A stretch of 64,000 nucleotides of DNA from Rathayibacter sp. VKM Ac-2804 (GTDB lineage Bacteria > Actinomycetota > Actinomycetes > Actinomycetales > Microbacteriaceae): assembly GCF_009866655.1 (NCBI RefSeq), contig NZ_CP047420.1, positions 3,038,001 to 3,102,000 on the forward strand, written 5' to 3'. The position numbers were made by a program, and so were the translations under genes. Of this stretch, positions 1 through 9,417 are shown one piece after another; position 1 is the stretch's first letter, and the number at the start of each line of letters is the position of its first letter. The notes under the pieces were generated by a model that was not told where the DNA came from, did no database searches, and saw only the letters and a program-made list of their open reading frames with translations.

Positions 1-78
1 GGAGTGGTGGAATGGCAGACACGCAGGATTTAGGTTCCTGTGCCGAGAGGCATGTGGGTTCGAGTCCCACCTTCCGCA
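1..78 (+). tRNA. tRNA-Leu (anticodon UAG), 5' end cut by window
   Basis: A type II tRNA with a long variable arm. The anticodon stem CAGGA/TCCTG encloses a loop reading TTTAGGT, which gives anticodon TAG. The variable-arm stem is TGCC/GGCA, and the T arm is GTGGG/CCCAC with the TTCGAGT loop. The 3' acceptor strand CTTCCGC at 71-77 pairs with GGAG at the window start only if three 5' bases (expected GCG) lie outside the window. The discriminator is A78, and no CCA is encoded. Confidence 0.95.
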
Positions 79-81
79 CGA

Positions 82-127
82 GGGGCGGCACGGGGCGCCG
101 CAGCGCGCCACCTTCGGGGGCCGCCCC
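82..127. terminator. GC-rich hairpin after tRNA-Leu
   Basis: GGGGCGGC (82-89) pairs with GCCGCCCC (120-127) around a GC-rich loop, just after the tRNA. There is no T tract, so its role as a terminator is inferred from position. The rest of the gap before the DedA gene shows no gene. Confidence 0.35.
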
Positions 128-253
128 GGTCGTCTTCCCGGTTTCGCCGGTACAGTGAGCGCGGTCGAGCCGCCGCAGACCGAGGACCGGCTGCGGCGTC
201 GGCCGGCCGGACGGCACCGATCGACCGAACGGCACTGATCGACTGGAGAACCG

Positions 254-994
254 TTGAACCACGCCGCCCTCATCCCCTGGCTGGACCCGGAGACGATCCT
301 CACCTCGTTCGGTCCGTGGGGCGTGCTCGTCGTCTGCCTGATCGTCTTCGCCGAGACCGGCCTGCTGATCGGCTTCCTCTTCCCCGGCGACACCCTGCTC
401 ATCATCACGGGCCTGCTCGCGCACGAGAACGCCTCCAACGGCGGGCTCGGCGTTCCCATCTGGGTGATCTGCCTCGCGGTCGGCTTCTCGGCGTTCGTCG
501 GCGGCGAGGTCGGCTACCTGATCGGGCACAAGGCGGGTCCGCGCATCTTCGAGCGCAAGGAGTCCGGCCTCTTCAGCGTCGAGAACGTCAAGCGCACCAA
601 CGCCTTCTTCGAGCGCTTCGGCGGCCTCGCCGTGATCCTCGCGCGATTCGTGCCGATCGTCCGCACCTTCGCGCCGATCGCGGCCGGCGTCGCCCACATG
701 AACTACCGCAAGTACAGCCTCTACAACCTGATCGGCGCTCTGATCTGGGGCAGCGGAGTCACGCTGATCGGCTGGCTGCTCGCGTTCATCCCGCCCGTCG
801 CGGACTTCGTCTCGCACTACATCGACGTCATCCTGATCGGCGCCGTGGCCCTCGCGATCATCCCGACGGTGTTCCACTTCCTCCAGCAGCGCCGCAAGGC
901 CCGCCTGGCCGCCGACAAGGACACCGACGCGTCCGAGGCGAGCGCGCTCGTCCTCGACCCGACCGCCGTCGACGACGAGCGCCGCAAGCACTGA
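254..994 (+). CDS. DedA family (SNARE-associated) membrane protein
   Basis: A polytopic inner-membrane protein of 246 residues, the usual DedA length. The N-terminal re-entrant signature is present (FAETGLLIGFLFPGD, about residues 33-47), as is the second conserved stretch with the Arg-Thr pair and AG (RFVPIVRTFAPIAAG, about 136-150), followed by C-terminal membrane helices. DedA proteins act in membrane homeostasis; some move lipid carriers such as undecaprenyl phosphate across the membrane, but the substrate cannot be read from this sequence. The start is TTG at 254 with GGAG six bases upstream; no ATG fits better. The gene stands alone and converges on rdgB across a large palindrome. Confidence 0.9.
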   Translation: MNHAALIPWLDPETILTSFGPWGVLVVCLIVFAETGLLIGFLFPGDTLLIITGLLAHENASNGGLGVPIWVICLAVGFSAFVGGEVGYLIGHKAGPRIFERKESGLFSVENVKRTNAFFERFGGLAVILARFVPIVRTFAPIAAGVAHMNYRKYSLYNLIGALIWGSGVTLIGWLLAFIPPVADFVSHYIDVILIGAVALAIIPTVFHFLQQRRKARLAADKDTDASEASALVLDPTAVDDERRKH

Positions 995-1008
995 TCCGCT
1001 GACCCCCT

Positions 1009-1073
1009 CCCGCGAGATGCCACTTGTGCACGCGACACGCCGTGTCGAGCGTGCACAAGTGGCATCTCGCGGG
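1009..1073. repeat. 65-bp near-perfect palindrome between convergent genes
   Basis: A 25-base arm (1009-1033) is exactly complementary to 1049-1073. It continues into an inner stem GACACG/CGTGTC with a 2-base bulge and a 1-base loop. It sits between the converging DedA and rdgB genes and could terminate both, but it lacks T tracts and is far longer than a usual terminator. It may be a copy of a dispersed palindromic element. Confidence 0.85.
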
Positions 1074-1091
1074 GGAGCGGCTGCGCCCCGA

Positions 1092-1709
1092 TCAGGACAG
1101 GGTCGTCGCCAGGGCGGTCAGCTCGGCTCGGAGGGCGGTGAAGGCCCGGGCTCGGTGGCTGCGGGCGTTCTTCTCGGCGGGGGCGATCTCCGCCGCCGAG
1201 AGGGCCGAGCCCGAGGGGACGAAGACCGGGTCGTAGCCGTGGCCGTTGGTGCCGCGCGGACCGGCGGCGATGGCGCCGTCCCAGCGGCCCTCGACCACGA
1301 TCTCGCAGCCGCCGGGCAGGACGGACTCGGGGACGACCAGCGCGATCGTGCAGACGAAGTGCGCGCCGCGGTGCTCCGGCTTCACGTCGGCCAGCTGCGC
1401 GAGCAGCAGCTCGTAGTTCGCGACCGCGTCGTGCGCGTGTCCTGACCAGCGGGCCGAGAAGATGCCCGGCGAGCCGCCGAGCACGTCGACGCAGAGACCG
1501 GAGTCGTCCGCGAGGGCGACCAGGCCGGTGTGCGCCGCCGCGGCCCGCGCCTTGATCAGCGCGTTCTCGGTGAAGGAGACGCCGTCCTCGACCGGCTCCG
1601 GCCCGTCGTAGGCGCGGACGCCGACGCCCGGCAGCGCGCCGGCCAGCATCGCCCGGAACTCCTCGACCTTGCCCGCGTTGTGGGTGGCGAGGACGAGGTC
1701 GAGGCTCAC
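1092..1709 (-). CDS. rdgB: RdgB/HAM1 family non-canonical purine NTP pyrophosphatase
   Basis: Hydrolyses dITP, dXTP, XTP and ITP to the monophosphates, keeping deaminated purines out of DNA and RNA. The 205-residue product is normal length. It opens with the nucleotide-binding motif [12 protein letters not shown] and carries [13 protein letters not shown], the metal-binding ADDSGL (about 67-72) and GYDPVFVP (about 158-165), all hallmarks of the family. The start is GTG at 1709, overlapping the rph stop as GTGA, which implies translational coupling. It is the last gene of the murI-rph-rdgB operon. Confidence 0.96.
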   Translation of the reverse strand: MSLDLVLATHNAGKVEEFRAMLAGALPGVGVRAYDGPEPVEDGVSFTENALIKARAAAAHTGLVALADDSGLCVDVLGGSPGIFSARWSGHAHDAVANYELLLAQLADVKPEHRGAHFVCTIALVVPESVLPGGCEIVVEGRWDGAIAAGPRGTNGHGYDPVFVPSGSALSAAEIAPAEKNARSHRARAFTALRAELTALATTLS

Positions 1710-2488
1710 GCGTCCTGCCCTGCGGCCAGGGCCTCGGCCTGGAACCGCGCCAGGTCGGCCGCCCCGCCGACGGCGAGGTCGAGCAGCGCGTCCAGCTCGC
1801 GGCGGTCGAAGGGGGCGCCCTCGGCGGTGCCCTGCACCTCGACGAAGAGGCCGCGGCCGGTGACGACGACGTTCATGTCGGTCTCCGCGCGCACGTCCTC
1901 GACGTAGGCCAGGTCGAGCATCGGGACGCCGTCGATGATGCCGACCGAGACCGCGGACAGGCTGTCGATCAGCGGCTGGGCCTTCTGGCCGACGTACTTC
2001 TTGCCGCGGGCCCACTCGATCGCGTCCACCATCGCCACGTACGCGCCGGTGATCGCCGCGGTGCGGGTGCCGCCGTCGGCCTGGAGGACGTCGCAGTCGA
2101 TCACGATCGTGTTCTCGCCGAGGGCCTTGGTGTCGACGACCGCGCGCAGGCTCCGGCCGATCAGGCGCGAGATCTCGTGGGTGCGTCCGCCGACCTTCCC
2201 CTTGACGGCCTCGCGGTCCATCCGGGAGTTGGTCGCGCGGGGCAGCATCGCGTACTCCGCGGTGACCCAGCCCTTGCCCTTGCCCTGCAGCCAGCGCGGG
2301 ACGCCGTTGGTGAAGGACGCGGTGCAGAGCACCTTGGTGTTCCCGTAGGAGATCAGCGCGGAGCCCTCGGCCTGGGTGCTCCAGCCGCGCTCGATGGTGA
2401 TCGCGCGCAGCTCGTCGGGCGCGCGGCCGTCCTTGCGCTTCGCGGTCGGCTGGGCGGTGGCGGGCTGGGCGGCGGTGCTGTCGGTCAC
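1706..2488 (-). CDS. rph: Ribonuclease PH
   Basis: A phosphorolytic 3'-5' exoribonuclease that trims tRNA 3' ends; it acts as a cytosolic hexamer. The 260 residues include a short low-complexity N-terminal extension (about 18 residues, Ala/Thr/Gln/Pro) before the RNase PH core begins at [10 protein letters not shown]. Conserved core segments are visible: [16 protein letters not shown] (about 102-117) and the phosphate/metal region [18 protein letters not shown] (about 133-150). The start is GTG at 2488, overlapping the murI stop by four bases; its own stop overlaps rdgB by four bases. Confidence 0.97.
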   Translation of the reverse strand: MTDSTAAQPATAQPTAKRKDGRAPDELRAITIERGWSTQAEGSALISYGNTKVLCTASFTNGVPRWLQGKGKGWVTAEYAMLPRATNSRMDREAVKGKVGGRTHEISRLIGRSLRAVVDTKALGENTIVIDCDVLQADGGTRTAAITGAYVAMVDAIEWARGKKYVGQKAQPLIDSLSAVSVGIIDGVPMLDLAYVEDVRAETDMNVVVTGRGLFVEVQGTAEGAPFDRRELDALLDLAVGGAADLARFQAEALAAGQDA

Positions 2489-3351
2489 TCGGGTCTCCCT
2501 GGAGTCGTGCGGCGCGCGGCCCGGTCGAGCTCGCGCAGGTTGATCGTGCCGGTCTCGACGAGGTCGACGCTGGAGACCTCGGGACCGAGGAAGCGCCGGG
2601 CGAGGCGGACGAAGTCGCTCGACCCGGTCTCCTCCCAGCGGTATGTCGGCGGGGCGGCGGCGGTGCGCTGCAGTCCGTGCGCCACCAGGGTCCGGTAGAC
2701 GTCGAGCGCGGTCTCCTCGGCGCTCGAGACCAGTCGCACGTCCGGCCCCATCACATAGGCGATGGCGCCGCGCAGCAGCGGGTAGTGCGTGCAGCCGAGC
2801 ACGAGGGTGTCGACGCCGGCCTGCTTCATCGGCGCGAGGTACTCCTCGGCGAGCGCCAGCAGCTCGTCGCTCCAGGTGACGCCCGCCTCGACGAACTCGA
2901 CGAAGCGCGGGCAGGCGGCGGTGACCAGCTCGAGGTCCGGTGCGGCGACGAAGGCGTCGTCGTAGGCCCGCGAGCGGATCGTGCCGACGGTGCCGATCAC
3001 GCCGACCCTGCGGTTGCGGGTGTCGCGGACGGCGCTGCGCACGGCCGGCTGGATGACCTCGATCACCGGGATGCCGCGGCCGATCGTGTAGCGCTCGCGG
3101 GCGTCCCGCATCATCGCCGCGGACGCGGTGTTGCAGGCGATCACGAGCAGCTTCGCGCCCTGGTCGACCAGGGTGTCGAGGGTGTCCAGGGCGTAGGCGC
3201 GGACGTCGGCGAGGGGCTTGGGCCCGTAGGGCGAGTGGGCGGTGTCGCCGAGGTAGACGATCGACTCGTTCTGCAGCTGGTCGATCACGGCGCGGGCGAC
3301 GGTGAGTCCGCCGACGCCGGAGTCGAAGATGCCGAGGGGTGCGTCCGTCAC
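2485..3351 (-). CDS. murI: Glutamate racemase
   Basis: Interconverts L- and D-glutamate, supplying D-Glu for the peptidoglycan stem peptide. The 288 residues contain the full cofactor-independent racemase set: FDSGVGG with Asp10, the first catalytic cysteine in ACNTAS (Cys73), and the second in LGCTHYP (Cys187, His189). It is the first gene of the operon with rph and rdgB. The chosen GTG at 3351 has no clear Shine-Dalgarno sequence directly upstream (the sense strand is pyrimidine-rich there), so the mRNA may be leaderless or near-leaderless. It diverges from pncB. Confidence 0.97.
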   Translation of the reverse strand: MTDAPLGIFDSGVGGLTVARAVIDQLQNESIVYLGDTAHSPYGPKPLADVRAYALDTLDTLVDQGAKLLVIACNTASAAMMRDARERYTIGRGIPVIEVIQPAVRSAVRDTRNRRVGVIGTVGTIRSRAYDDAFVAAPDLELVTAACPRFVEFVEAGVTWSDELLALAEEYLAPMKQAGVDTLVLGCTHYPLLRGAIAYVMGPDVRLVSSAEETALDVYRTLVAHGLQRTAAAPPTYRWEETGSSDFVRLARRFLGPEVSSVDLVETGTINLRELDRAARRTTPGRPE

Positions 3352-3420
3352 GGAGGAAGAGCCTACCCGCGCCCGGGAAGGGTGCCCCGTGCAGGGAACG
3401 GTGCATGGAACACTGGTCGG

Positions 3421-4725
3421 ATGGACGCGACGGCCTTCCTCACCGACCGCTACGAGCTGACGATGGTCGAGGGCGCTCTCGGCAGCGGCACCGCCGACCG
3501 GCGCTGCATGTTCGAGGTCTTCGCCCGCAGCCTCCCGCCGGGCCGCCGCTACGGGATCCTCGCCGGCACCGGCCGCCTGCTCGAGCTGATCTCCCGCTTC
3601 CGCTTCGGCGACGCCGAGCTCGACTGGCTGCGGGAGAACCGCGTCGTCGACGCCCGCACGCTGGACTGGCTGGCCGACTACCGCTTCCAGGGCGACATCT
3701 GGGGCTACCGCGAGGGCGAGGTCTACCTGCCCGGCTCCCCCGTCCTCATCGTGGAGGCGCCCTTCGCCGAGGGCGTGCTGCTCGAGACGCTCGTGCTGAG
3801 CGTGCTCAACCACGACAGCGCCGTCGCGAGCGCCGCGGCCCGGATGGTCTCGGCCGCCGACGGCCGCCCGCTCGCCGAGATGGGCTCGCGCCGGGCCGGC
3901 GAGCGCTCGGCCGTCGCCGCCGCGCGCGCCGCCCACATCGCCGGCTTCGGCGCCACCTCGAACCTCGAGGCCGGCCGCAGCTGGGGCGTGCCGACGATGG
4001 GCACGTCCGCGCACGCGTTCACGCTGCTGCACGACTCCGAGGAGGACGCCTTCCGCGCGCAGGTCGCCGCGCTCGGGCCCGGCACGACCCTCCTCGTCGA
4101 CACCTACGACGTCCCGGCCGCCGTCGACCTCGCGGTCCGCGTGGCCGGCACCTCGCTCGGCGCCGTGCGGATCGACTCGGGCGACCTGCCGCAGCAGGTC
4201 GCCGCCGTCCGCGCGCAGCTGGACGGCCTCGGCGCGACCGGCACGAGGATCACCGTCACGAACGACCTGGACGAGTACGGCATCGCAGCGCTGGCTGCCT
4301 CCCCCGTCGACTCCTACGGCGTCGGCACCTCGGTCGCGACCGGCTCCGGCCACCCCACCGCGGGGATGGTCTACAAGCTCGTCGCGCACGAGGACGACGC
4401 GGGCGAATGGGTCTCGGTCGCGAAGAAGTCGGCGGCCAAGGCCTCCATCGGCGGGCGCAAGTCGGCGGGCCGGCGCCTGACCGAGGACGGCGTCGCCGTC
4501 GAGGAGGTCGTGCACGTCGGGGCGGGCCCGGAGGGGGCCGTCGGCGAGGACGAGCGCGCCCTGCTGGTGCCGCTCATCGAGGACGGCCGGATCCGCGACG
4601 AGCACCTCGGCATCGAGGGCGTCGCCGCCGCCCGCGAGCACCGGGCGAACGCCGTGCTCGAGCTGCCGCTGGACGCACTGCGCCTCGGCCGCGGCGACCC
4701 GGTGATCCCGACCCGCTACGCCTGA
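3421..4725 (+). CDS. pncB: Nicotinate phosphoribosyltransferase
   Basis: Forms nicotinate mononucleotide from nicotinate and PRPP, the entry step of NAD salvage (Preiss-Handler route). The 434-residue product starts with the conserved TDRYELTM. It then shows [10 protein letters not shown] with [12 protein letters not shown], the phosphoribosyl-binding VRIDSGDL, and GVGTSVATG, in the order seen in type II PRTases. The start is ATG at 3421. It is divergent from murI and converges on the DUF3039 gene across a short hairpin. Confidence 0.95.
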   Translation: MDATAFLTDRYELTMVEGALGSGTADRRCMFEVFARSLPPGRRYGILAGTGRLLELISRFRFGDAELDWLRENRVVDARTLDWLADYRFQGDIWGYREGEVYLPGSPVLIVEAPFAEGVLLETLVLSVLNHDSAVASAAARMVSAADGRPLAEMGSRRAGERSAVAAARAAHIAGFGATSNLEAGRSWGVPTMGTSAHAFTLLHDSEEDAFRAQVAALGPGTTLLVDTYDVPAAVDLAVRVAGTSLGAVRIDSGDLPQQVAAVRAQLDGLGATGTRITVTNDLDEYGIAALAASPVDSYGVGTSVATGSGHPTAGMVYKLVAHEDDAGEWVSVAKKSAAKASIGGRKSAGRRLTEDGVAVEEVVHVGAGPEGAVGEDERALLVPLIEDGRIRDEHLGIEGVAAAREHRANAVLELPLDALRLGRGDPVIPTRYA

Positions 4726-4746
4726 GCACAGCACCCCGAACCGGGG

Positions 4747-4770
4747 CGGGCCCGCGAAGGGGCGGGCCCG
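4747..4770. terminator. Hairpin between convergent pncB and DUF3039 genes
   Basis: CGGGCCCG at 4747-4754 and again at 4763-4770 (each self-complementary) form an 8-bp stem with an 8-base loop. There is no T tract; its position between two converging genes suggests a bidirectional terminator. Confidence 0.5.
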
Positions 4771-4798
4771 GCTCCCGATGCGGGCCGGGCCGCGCGCC

Positions 4799-5080
4799 CT
4801 ACTTCATCCGGGCGTAGATCTCCTTGCAGGAGGGGCAGACCGGGAACTTCTCCGGGTCGCGGCCCGGCAGCCACTTCTTGCCGCAGAGGGCGCGGACGGG
4901 CTTGCCGGTCATCGCGCTCTCGAGGATCTTGTCCTTCGGGACGTAGTGGGAGAAGCGCTCGTGGTCGCCCGGCTCGATCGTCTCCTGGTTGAGGAGCTCC
5001 TCGAGTTCGCGGTCGAGGGTGGCGGTTCCTCCGCCTCCCTCGAGGGGGTCGGTGCTGCTGTTCTCGAATCGGGACGTCAT
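4799..5080 (-). CDS. DUF3039 domain protein, small zinc-knuckle-like
   Basis: A 93-residue actinobacterial protein of unknown function. The N-terminal third is acidic and polar. The C-terminal half carries RALCGKKW (Cys66) and VCPSCKEIY (Cys82, Cys85), an arrangement that could hold zinc with one further ligand such as the His at 40 or 45. It matches the DUF3039 pattern I recall. The start is ATG at 5080. It lies downstream of the ABC permease gene on the same strand with a 50-base gap, so co-transcription is possible. Confidence 0.85.
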   Translation of the reverse strand: MTSRFENSSTDPLEGGGGTATLDRELEELLNQETIEPGDHERFSHYVPKDKILESAMTGKPVRALCGKKWLPGRDPEKFPVCPSCKEIYARMK

Positions 5081-5130
5081 GGCTCCGATCCTACGCTTGG
5101 AGCGCGGGAGCGGGCGGGGCTCGGCGAGGC

Positions 5131-6678
5131 TCAGTAGCGGCTGGTGAACGAGACCAGCTCGGCCGCGCGGCGGTCGAAGAGGAAGCCGCCGAGCAGCACG
5201 CCGAGGGCGAAGACGCCGACCGCACTGGCGAGACCGGCGAGGATCGCCTGGTCCCGGTCGCCCTCGAAGAACAGCGCCTGCACCGCGAGCACGACGGCCG
5301 GCGCCGCGAGCAGCAGCCCGAGCCCGAAGGCGAGCGCCTGCGCGCCGGCACCGCCCGCTCCGGGCGCCTGCGGCTGCACGAAGGCGCTGTCGCCCGGCCG
5401 CGGCGCCGGATAGGCGAGCCGCGCCGAGAGGGCGCTCGCGACCCCCGCGGGCACCAGCAGGAGCGCGGCGTTGACCGCGAGCAGAATCGGCAGCGCGTCC
5501 TCGAGTCCGGAGGTGGCGCTGCTGACCAGCGAGCCGAGCACGACGATCGGGAGCCCGAGCAGCAGCGTCGGGAAGGCGCGACCCAGCCGGTCCGACCAGC
5601 CGCGCACCCCCGCGGCGGCGTGCAGCCAGAAGGCCGAGCCGTCGTAGGCCACGTCGTTGTGCAGGAACCAGCCGAGGAAGAGCGCGACGAGCGGCACGGG
5701 CAGCAGCGAGAGCAGCGGGAACGGCACCCCCACCACGGCGAGGAGCAGCACGGCGAGGACCGGGAGCAGCGGCACGGCGACGAGCGAGGCCTGGTAGCGG
5801 GGGTCGCGGACCCAGTAGGTCGTGCTCCGCGCCGCGATCGCCCCGGTGCGGGTGCCGCCGAGGACGTCGAACCAGCCGAGGCGGAGGCCGCGCGGCGGAC
5901 GGGAGGTGCGCTCCGGTCGCCCGGTCAGCGCGCGGACCACCAGCCACCAGAGCGCCGCGGCGGCGGCGAGGGTGAGCAGCGCGGTCAGCAGCGGGCCGGC
6001 CGCCGCCCCGGACGCGGCGCTCGGCGCGATCGCCCATGCGGCGCCGAAGGGCGTCGGGGCCAGGACCTCGGCGAGGCGCTCCAGCGCCCCCGAGCCCTGG
6101 CCGCCCCAGTCCAGCCCGGCGGCGAGCACGAGGGCGACCGGCACAGTGAGCAGGAGGACGAGGCCGAGCACCGCGAGCAGCTCGCGCGCGGTGCGCGAGG
6201 GGACCAGCGCCGACGAGGCGGCGAGCCCGATGCGGGTGAGCAGCGCGGCCGTGAGGACGCCGAGCAGCGGGCCGGCCACGGCCAGGACCCCGGCGTCGGG
6301 GAACAGCCGGATCGTCGCCGCTGCCACGACGACGAGGCCGAGCACCGGCACCGAGACGAGCCCTGCCAGCGCGAGGGCGGCCGCGAGCCGGCCGCTCGGG
6401 ATTCCGAACAGCCGGAACGCGCGCGGGTCCATCGGGTCCTTCGGCCCGAGCAGGAACGGGAGCACCAGGAAGCCGAGAGTCAGCACCGCTCCCCCGGCGA
6501 CGACGGCGTCGCGGGCGAGCCAGGAGCCCGGCTCGATCGTGCCGAGGCCGGCGAGGAGCGCCGCCGTGGACAGCACGACGACGAGGAGGCCGAGCAGGGC
6601 GCCGCCCGTCCGCCGCGCGCCCGAGCGGAAGGCGCCGAGCAGGACGTCGAGCCTCAGCCGGAGAAGTCGTGCAGCCAC
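5131..6678 (-). CDS. ABC-2-like transporter permease, about 12 membrane helices
   Basis: A 515-residue, strongly hydrophobic protein with roughly a dozen predicted membrane segments and no extracytoplasmic domain. It is paired with the ATPase directly upstream (25-base overlap), so it is most likely the membrane half of an exporter. I see no substrate-defining motif. The GTG start at 6678 lies inside the end of the ATPase gene; a later start would still leave the first helix whole. Loss of lipid asymmetry, antibiotic export or peptide export are all open. Confidence 0.75.
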   Translation of the reverse strand: MAARLLRLRLDVLLGAFRSGARRTGGALLGLLVVVLSTAALLAGLGTIEPGSWLARDAVVAGGAVLTLGFLVLPFLLGPKDPMDPRAFRLFGIPSGRLAAALALAGLVSVPVLGLVVVAAATIRLFPDAGVLAVAGPLLGVLTAALLTRIGLAASSALVPSRTARELLAVLGLVLLLTVPVALVLAAGLDWGGQGSGALERLAEVLAPTPFGAAWAIAPSAASGAAAGPLLTALLTLAAAAALWWLVVRALTGRPERTSRPPRGLRLGWFDVLGGTRTGAIAARSTTYWVRDPRYQASLVAVPLLPVLAVLLLAVVGVPFPLLSLLPVPLVALFLGWFLHNDVAYDGSAFWLHAAAGVRGWSDRLGRAFPTLLLGLPIVVLGSLVSSATSGLEDALPILLAVNAALLLVPAGVASALSARLAYPAPRPGDSAFVQPQAPGAGGAGAQALAFGLGLLLAAPAVVLAVQALFFEGDRDQAILAGLASAVGVFALGVLLGGFLFDRRAAELVSFTSRY

Positions 6679-7574
6679 TGCAGCCCCTCGGCGATCTGCT
6701 TGCCGCCCGCGAGCTCGAGGAAGCGCTCCTCGAGCGTCGCGGTGCCGGCGACCTCCTCGACGGAGCCCGAGGCGAGGACCTTCCCGCCCACGATCACGGC
6801 GACGTCGTCGCAGACGCGCTCGATGAAGTCGAGTCCGTGGCTGGAGAGGACGACGGTGCCGCCGCCCGCGACGAAGCGGCGCAGGACGGTGATCACGGCC
6901 GCGGAGGAGACCGGGTCGACCGATTCGAACGGCTCGTCGAGGACGAGGACGCGGGGGGCGTGGATCATGGCGCCGGCGAGCGCGACCTTCTTGGCCATGC
7001 CCGCGGAGTAGTCGGAGATCAGGCGCTCGAGAGCGTCGGTCAGGCCGAGCGCCTCGGCCAGCTCGACCGTGCGCTGATTGGCGGTCCTCCGGTCGATCCC
7101 CCGCAGGGCCGCGGAGTAGTAGAGGAACTGCGCACCGGTGAGCCGGTCGAACAGGCGCAGGCGGTCGGGCAGCACGCCGATCAGCGGCTTCGCGGCGCGC
7201 GGGTCCTTCCAGACGTCCACGCCGTGCACCAGCACGCGGCCGGAATCCGGGCGGAGGAGCCCCGTCATCATCGAGAGCGTCGTGGTCTTCCCCGCTCCGT
7301 TGGGGCCGATGATCCCGTAGAAGGTGCCGGCGCGGACGGCGAGGTCGATGCGGTCGACCGCCACCGTGCGGCCGAAGGTGCGGGTGAGGGCGTGCAGCTC
7401 GAAGACGACGGGGTGCTCGGGATCGGCGGCGGGCTGCACGGGATCGGCGGCGGGCTGCACGGGCTCCGCGGCGGGAGCCGGCGGCACCGCGGAGGCGGAC
7501 TCGACGGGAGTCTGCGACTCGGCGGCCGGAGCGTCGTCGCGCTCGGATTCCTCGGCGTTCGTCGCGGACGTCAT
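6654..7574 (-). CDS. ABC transporter ATP-binding protein
   Basis: The nucleotide-binding half of the exporter with the permease at 5131-6678. Walker A is GPNGAGKTT (90-98), the signature is YSAGM, Walker B is VLVLDEP, and the switch His is in SSHG. Before the ATPase core is an unusual 55-residue Pro/Ala/Glu-rich leader that contains a tandem 7-residue duplication (PVQPAAD twice), encoded by a 21-base direct repeat near 7430-7472. The signature Ser-Ala-Gly-Met rather than SGGQ is typical of ABC-2 lipid/drug exporters. The start is ATG at 7574. Confidence 0.92.
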   Translation of the reverse strand: MTSATNAEESERDDAPAAESQTPVESASAVPPAPAAEPVQPAADPVQPAADPEHPVVFELHALTRTFGRTVAVDRIDLAVRAGTFYGIIGPNGAGKTTTLSMMTGLLRPDSGRVLVHGVDVWKDPRAAKPLIGVLPDRLRLFDRLTGAQFLYYSAALRGIDRRTANQRTVELAEALGLTDALERLISDYSAGMAKKVALAGAMIHAPRVLVLDEPFESVDPVSSAAVITVLRRFVAGGGTVVLSSHGLDFIERVCDDVAVIVGGKVLASGSVEEVAGTATLEERFLELAGGKQIAEGLQWLHDFSG

Positions 7575-7697
7575 CCCGCTACGGTACCAAGTCGCCCCGG
7601 ACGGCGACGGGGCGCGCCGGGCCCCTCGGGGCGGCGCGCGAGATCCGCCCCGCCGACACGGCTCCTGGCAACCCCTGGCCTTCGAAGGCGTGCACAG

Positions 7698-7703
7698 TAC
7701 ACT
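7698..7703 (+). promoter_or_regulatory. Possible -10 element upstream of the nucleotidyltransferase gene
   Basis: TACACT lies in an AT-richer patch of the 231-base divergent gap, about 100 bases before the ATG at 7806. No good -35 hexamer is present at the right distance. The gap also holds a GC-rich inverted repeat near 7605-7650; I see no gene in it. Confidence 0.25.
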
Positions 7704-7805
7704 AAGTGGCGACCCAGGAAGCGATCAGGTCGCTGCACGCCGGTGAAGGATCGCTACGCGGCGGTGAACACCTCGCTCCGCGGCGACTCGACTCGAGGAG
7801 AACAC

Positions 7806-8546
7806 ATGACGAGCAAGCCCTTCCAGGCCGCCCCCACCGGCGGTTCCACCGGCACGCCCGCCTCCGTGGTCATCCTCGCCGCGGGCATGGGGAGCCGGCT
7901 CGGCCGCTCCCTGCCGAAGCCGCTGACGCCACTGAACGACGGCCGCACGATCATGCAGCAGCAGTTCGACAACATCCACCACGCCTTCGGCACGAAGGTC
8001 CCGGTGAGCATCGTGGTCGGCTACAAGCTCGAGCACATCATCGAGGCGTTCCCGTCGGCGACGTTCGTCTACAACGAGCAGTACGACCAGACCAACACCT
8101 CCAAGAGCCTCCTCCGCGCCCTGCAGGCCTCCGGCCAGGGCGGCGTGCTCTGGATGAACGGCGACGTGGTCTTCGACCCGCGCATCCTCGACCGCACCGC
8201 GGACCTCATCGCGAAGGACGTCTCCTTCGTCACCGTCAACACCGCGAAGGTGTCCGACGAGGAGGTCAAGTACACGACCAGCGCCGAGGGCTACATCGAC
8301 GAGCTCTCCAAGACGGTGAAGGGCGGTCTCGGCGAGGCCGTCGGGATCAACTACGTCTCGGCCGCCGACAAGCCGGCGCTCATCCGCCAGCTGGCCCGGG
8401 TCGACGCCCAGGACTACTTCGAGCGTGGAATAGAGTTGGCGATCGAGCAGGACAGACTGCTCGTCGAGCCGATGGACATCTCCGACCTCTACGCCGTCGA
8501 GGTGGACTTCGCCGAGGATCTCGAGCGGGCGAACCTCTTCGTCTGA
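7806..8546 (+). CDS. NTP-transferase domain protein, LicC/CTP:phosphocholine cytidylyltransferase-like
   Basis: A soluble 246-residue nucleotidyltransferase with the diagnostic ILAAGMGSRLG (about 24-34) and PKPLTPL (about 38-44), then WMNGDVVFD, where the Asp is the expected metal ligand. Size and layout fit LicC-type cytidylyltransferases that make CDP-choline or CDP-alditol donors. It precedes the TagG/TagH-like exporter genes, so it probably activates a building block for an exported wall glycopolymer; the actual substrate is not visible. The start is ATG at 7806 with CGAGGAGA six bases upstream. Confidence 0.8.
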   Translation: MTSKPFQAAPTGGSTGTPASVVILAAGMGSRLGRSLPKPLTPLNDGRTIMQQQFDNIHHAFGTKVPVSIVVGYKLEHIIEAFPSATFVYNEQYDQTNTSKSLLRALQASGQGGVLWMNGDVVFDPRILDRTADLIAKDVSFVTVNTAKVSDEEVKYTTSAEGYIDELSKTVKGGLGEAVGINYVSAADKPALIRQLARVDAQDYFERGIELAIEQDRLLVEPMDISDLYAVEVDFAEDLERANLFV

Positions 8547-8598
8547 GGCTCGCGACTCGTCCGGCTCGAACCGAGCCGTGCGAGGGGAGTCTTCCGCC

Positions 8599-9417
8599 GT
8601 GAGCAGTCCCGCACGCGTCGACGATTCGGCGACGGCCCTGCGTCCGCACCGCTCGCGGGCCTGGCGCTACCGGCACTCGCTCTGGCTGCTGACCAAGCGC
8701 GACCTCACGGTCCGCTACGCGACCAGCGCTCTCGGCTACGTCTGGTCGGTGCTCGACCCGCTGGTCATGTCGGGCATCTACTACTTCGTCTTCACCGTCG
8801 TCTTCCAGCGGTCGGTCGGCGAGGACCCGTACATCGTCTTCCTGCTCGCGGGCCTGCTGCCGTGGATGTGGTTCAACCAGGCGACCTCGGACGCGACCCG
8901 GGCCTTCCTCCGCGAGGCGAAGCTCGTGCGCTCCACGTCGATCCCGCGCACCATCTGGGTCGGCCGGATCGTGCTGTCCAAGGGCATCGAGTTCGTCGCG
9001 AGCCTGCCCGTGCTCGTGCTCTTCGCGGTCGTCGCGGGGGCGTCGGTGACGCCGGCGATCCTGCTCTTCCCGCTCGCGATCCTGCTGCAGGGCGTGCTCA
9101 CCCTCGGTGTCGGCCTGCTGGTGGCTCCCCTGGTCGTCTTCTTCCGCGACCTGGAGCGCGCGATCAAGCTCGTGCTGCGCTTCCTCTTCTACGCCTCGCC
9201 GATCATCTACTCGACGGCGAACCTGCCCGAGGCCGTCCGCCCGTGGGCCGCGCTCAACCCGCTCAGCGGGATCTTCGCGCTCTACCGCTCCACCTTCTTC
9301 GCGAGCGAGCTCGACCTGCCGCTCATCCTCACCTCCGTGCTGATCTCGTTCCTCGTGCTCGGTCTCGGTCTGATCGTCTTCCGCCGCTCCGAGCGCGCGG
9401 TGCTGAAGGAGCTGTGA
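8599..9417 (+). CDS. Polysaccharide/teichoic acid ABC exporter permease (TagG/Wzm-like)
   Basis: A membrane half-transporter of 272 residues with six predicted helices and the ABC-2 core typical of Wzm/TagG: an amphipathic start (LTKRDLTVRYATSALGYVWS) before helix 1, and the LVAPLVVFFRDLERAIKL loop before the last helices. The start chosen is GTG at 8599 because GAGGGGAG (8582-8589) is well spaced; an in-frame GTG at 8578 lacks such a site. It overlaps the ATPase gene by four bases (GTGA). Confidence 0.9.
   Translation: MSSPARVDDSATALRPHRSRAWRYRHSLWLLTKRDLTVRYATSALGYVWSVLDPLVMSGIYYFVFTVVFQRSVGEDPYIVFLLAGLLPWMWFNQATSDATRAFLREAKLVRSTSIPRTIWVGRIVLSKGIEFVASLPVLVLFAVVAGASVTPAILLFPLAILLQGVLTLGVGLLVAPLVVFFRDLERAIKLVLRFLFYASPIIYSTANLPEAVRPWAALNPLSGIFALYRSTFFASELDLPLILTSVLISFLVLGLGLIVFRRSERAVLKEL

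Noticed and set aside
7430..7472. A 21-base tandem repeat that could hint at a repeat array
   Set aside because: Only two copies, in frame, coding for a PVQPAAD duplication in the ABC ATPase leader.
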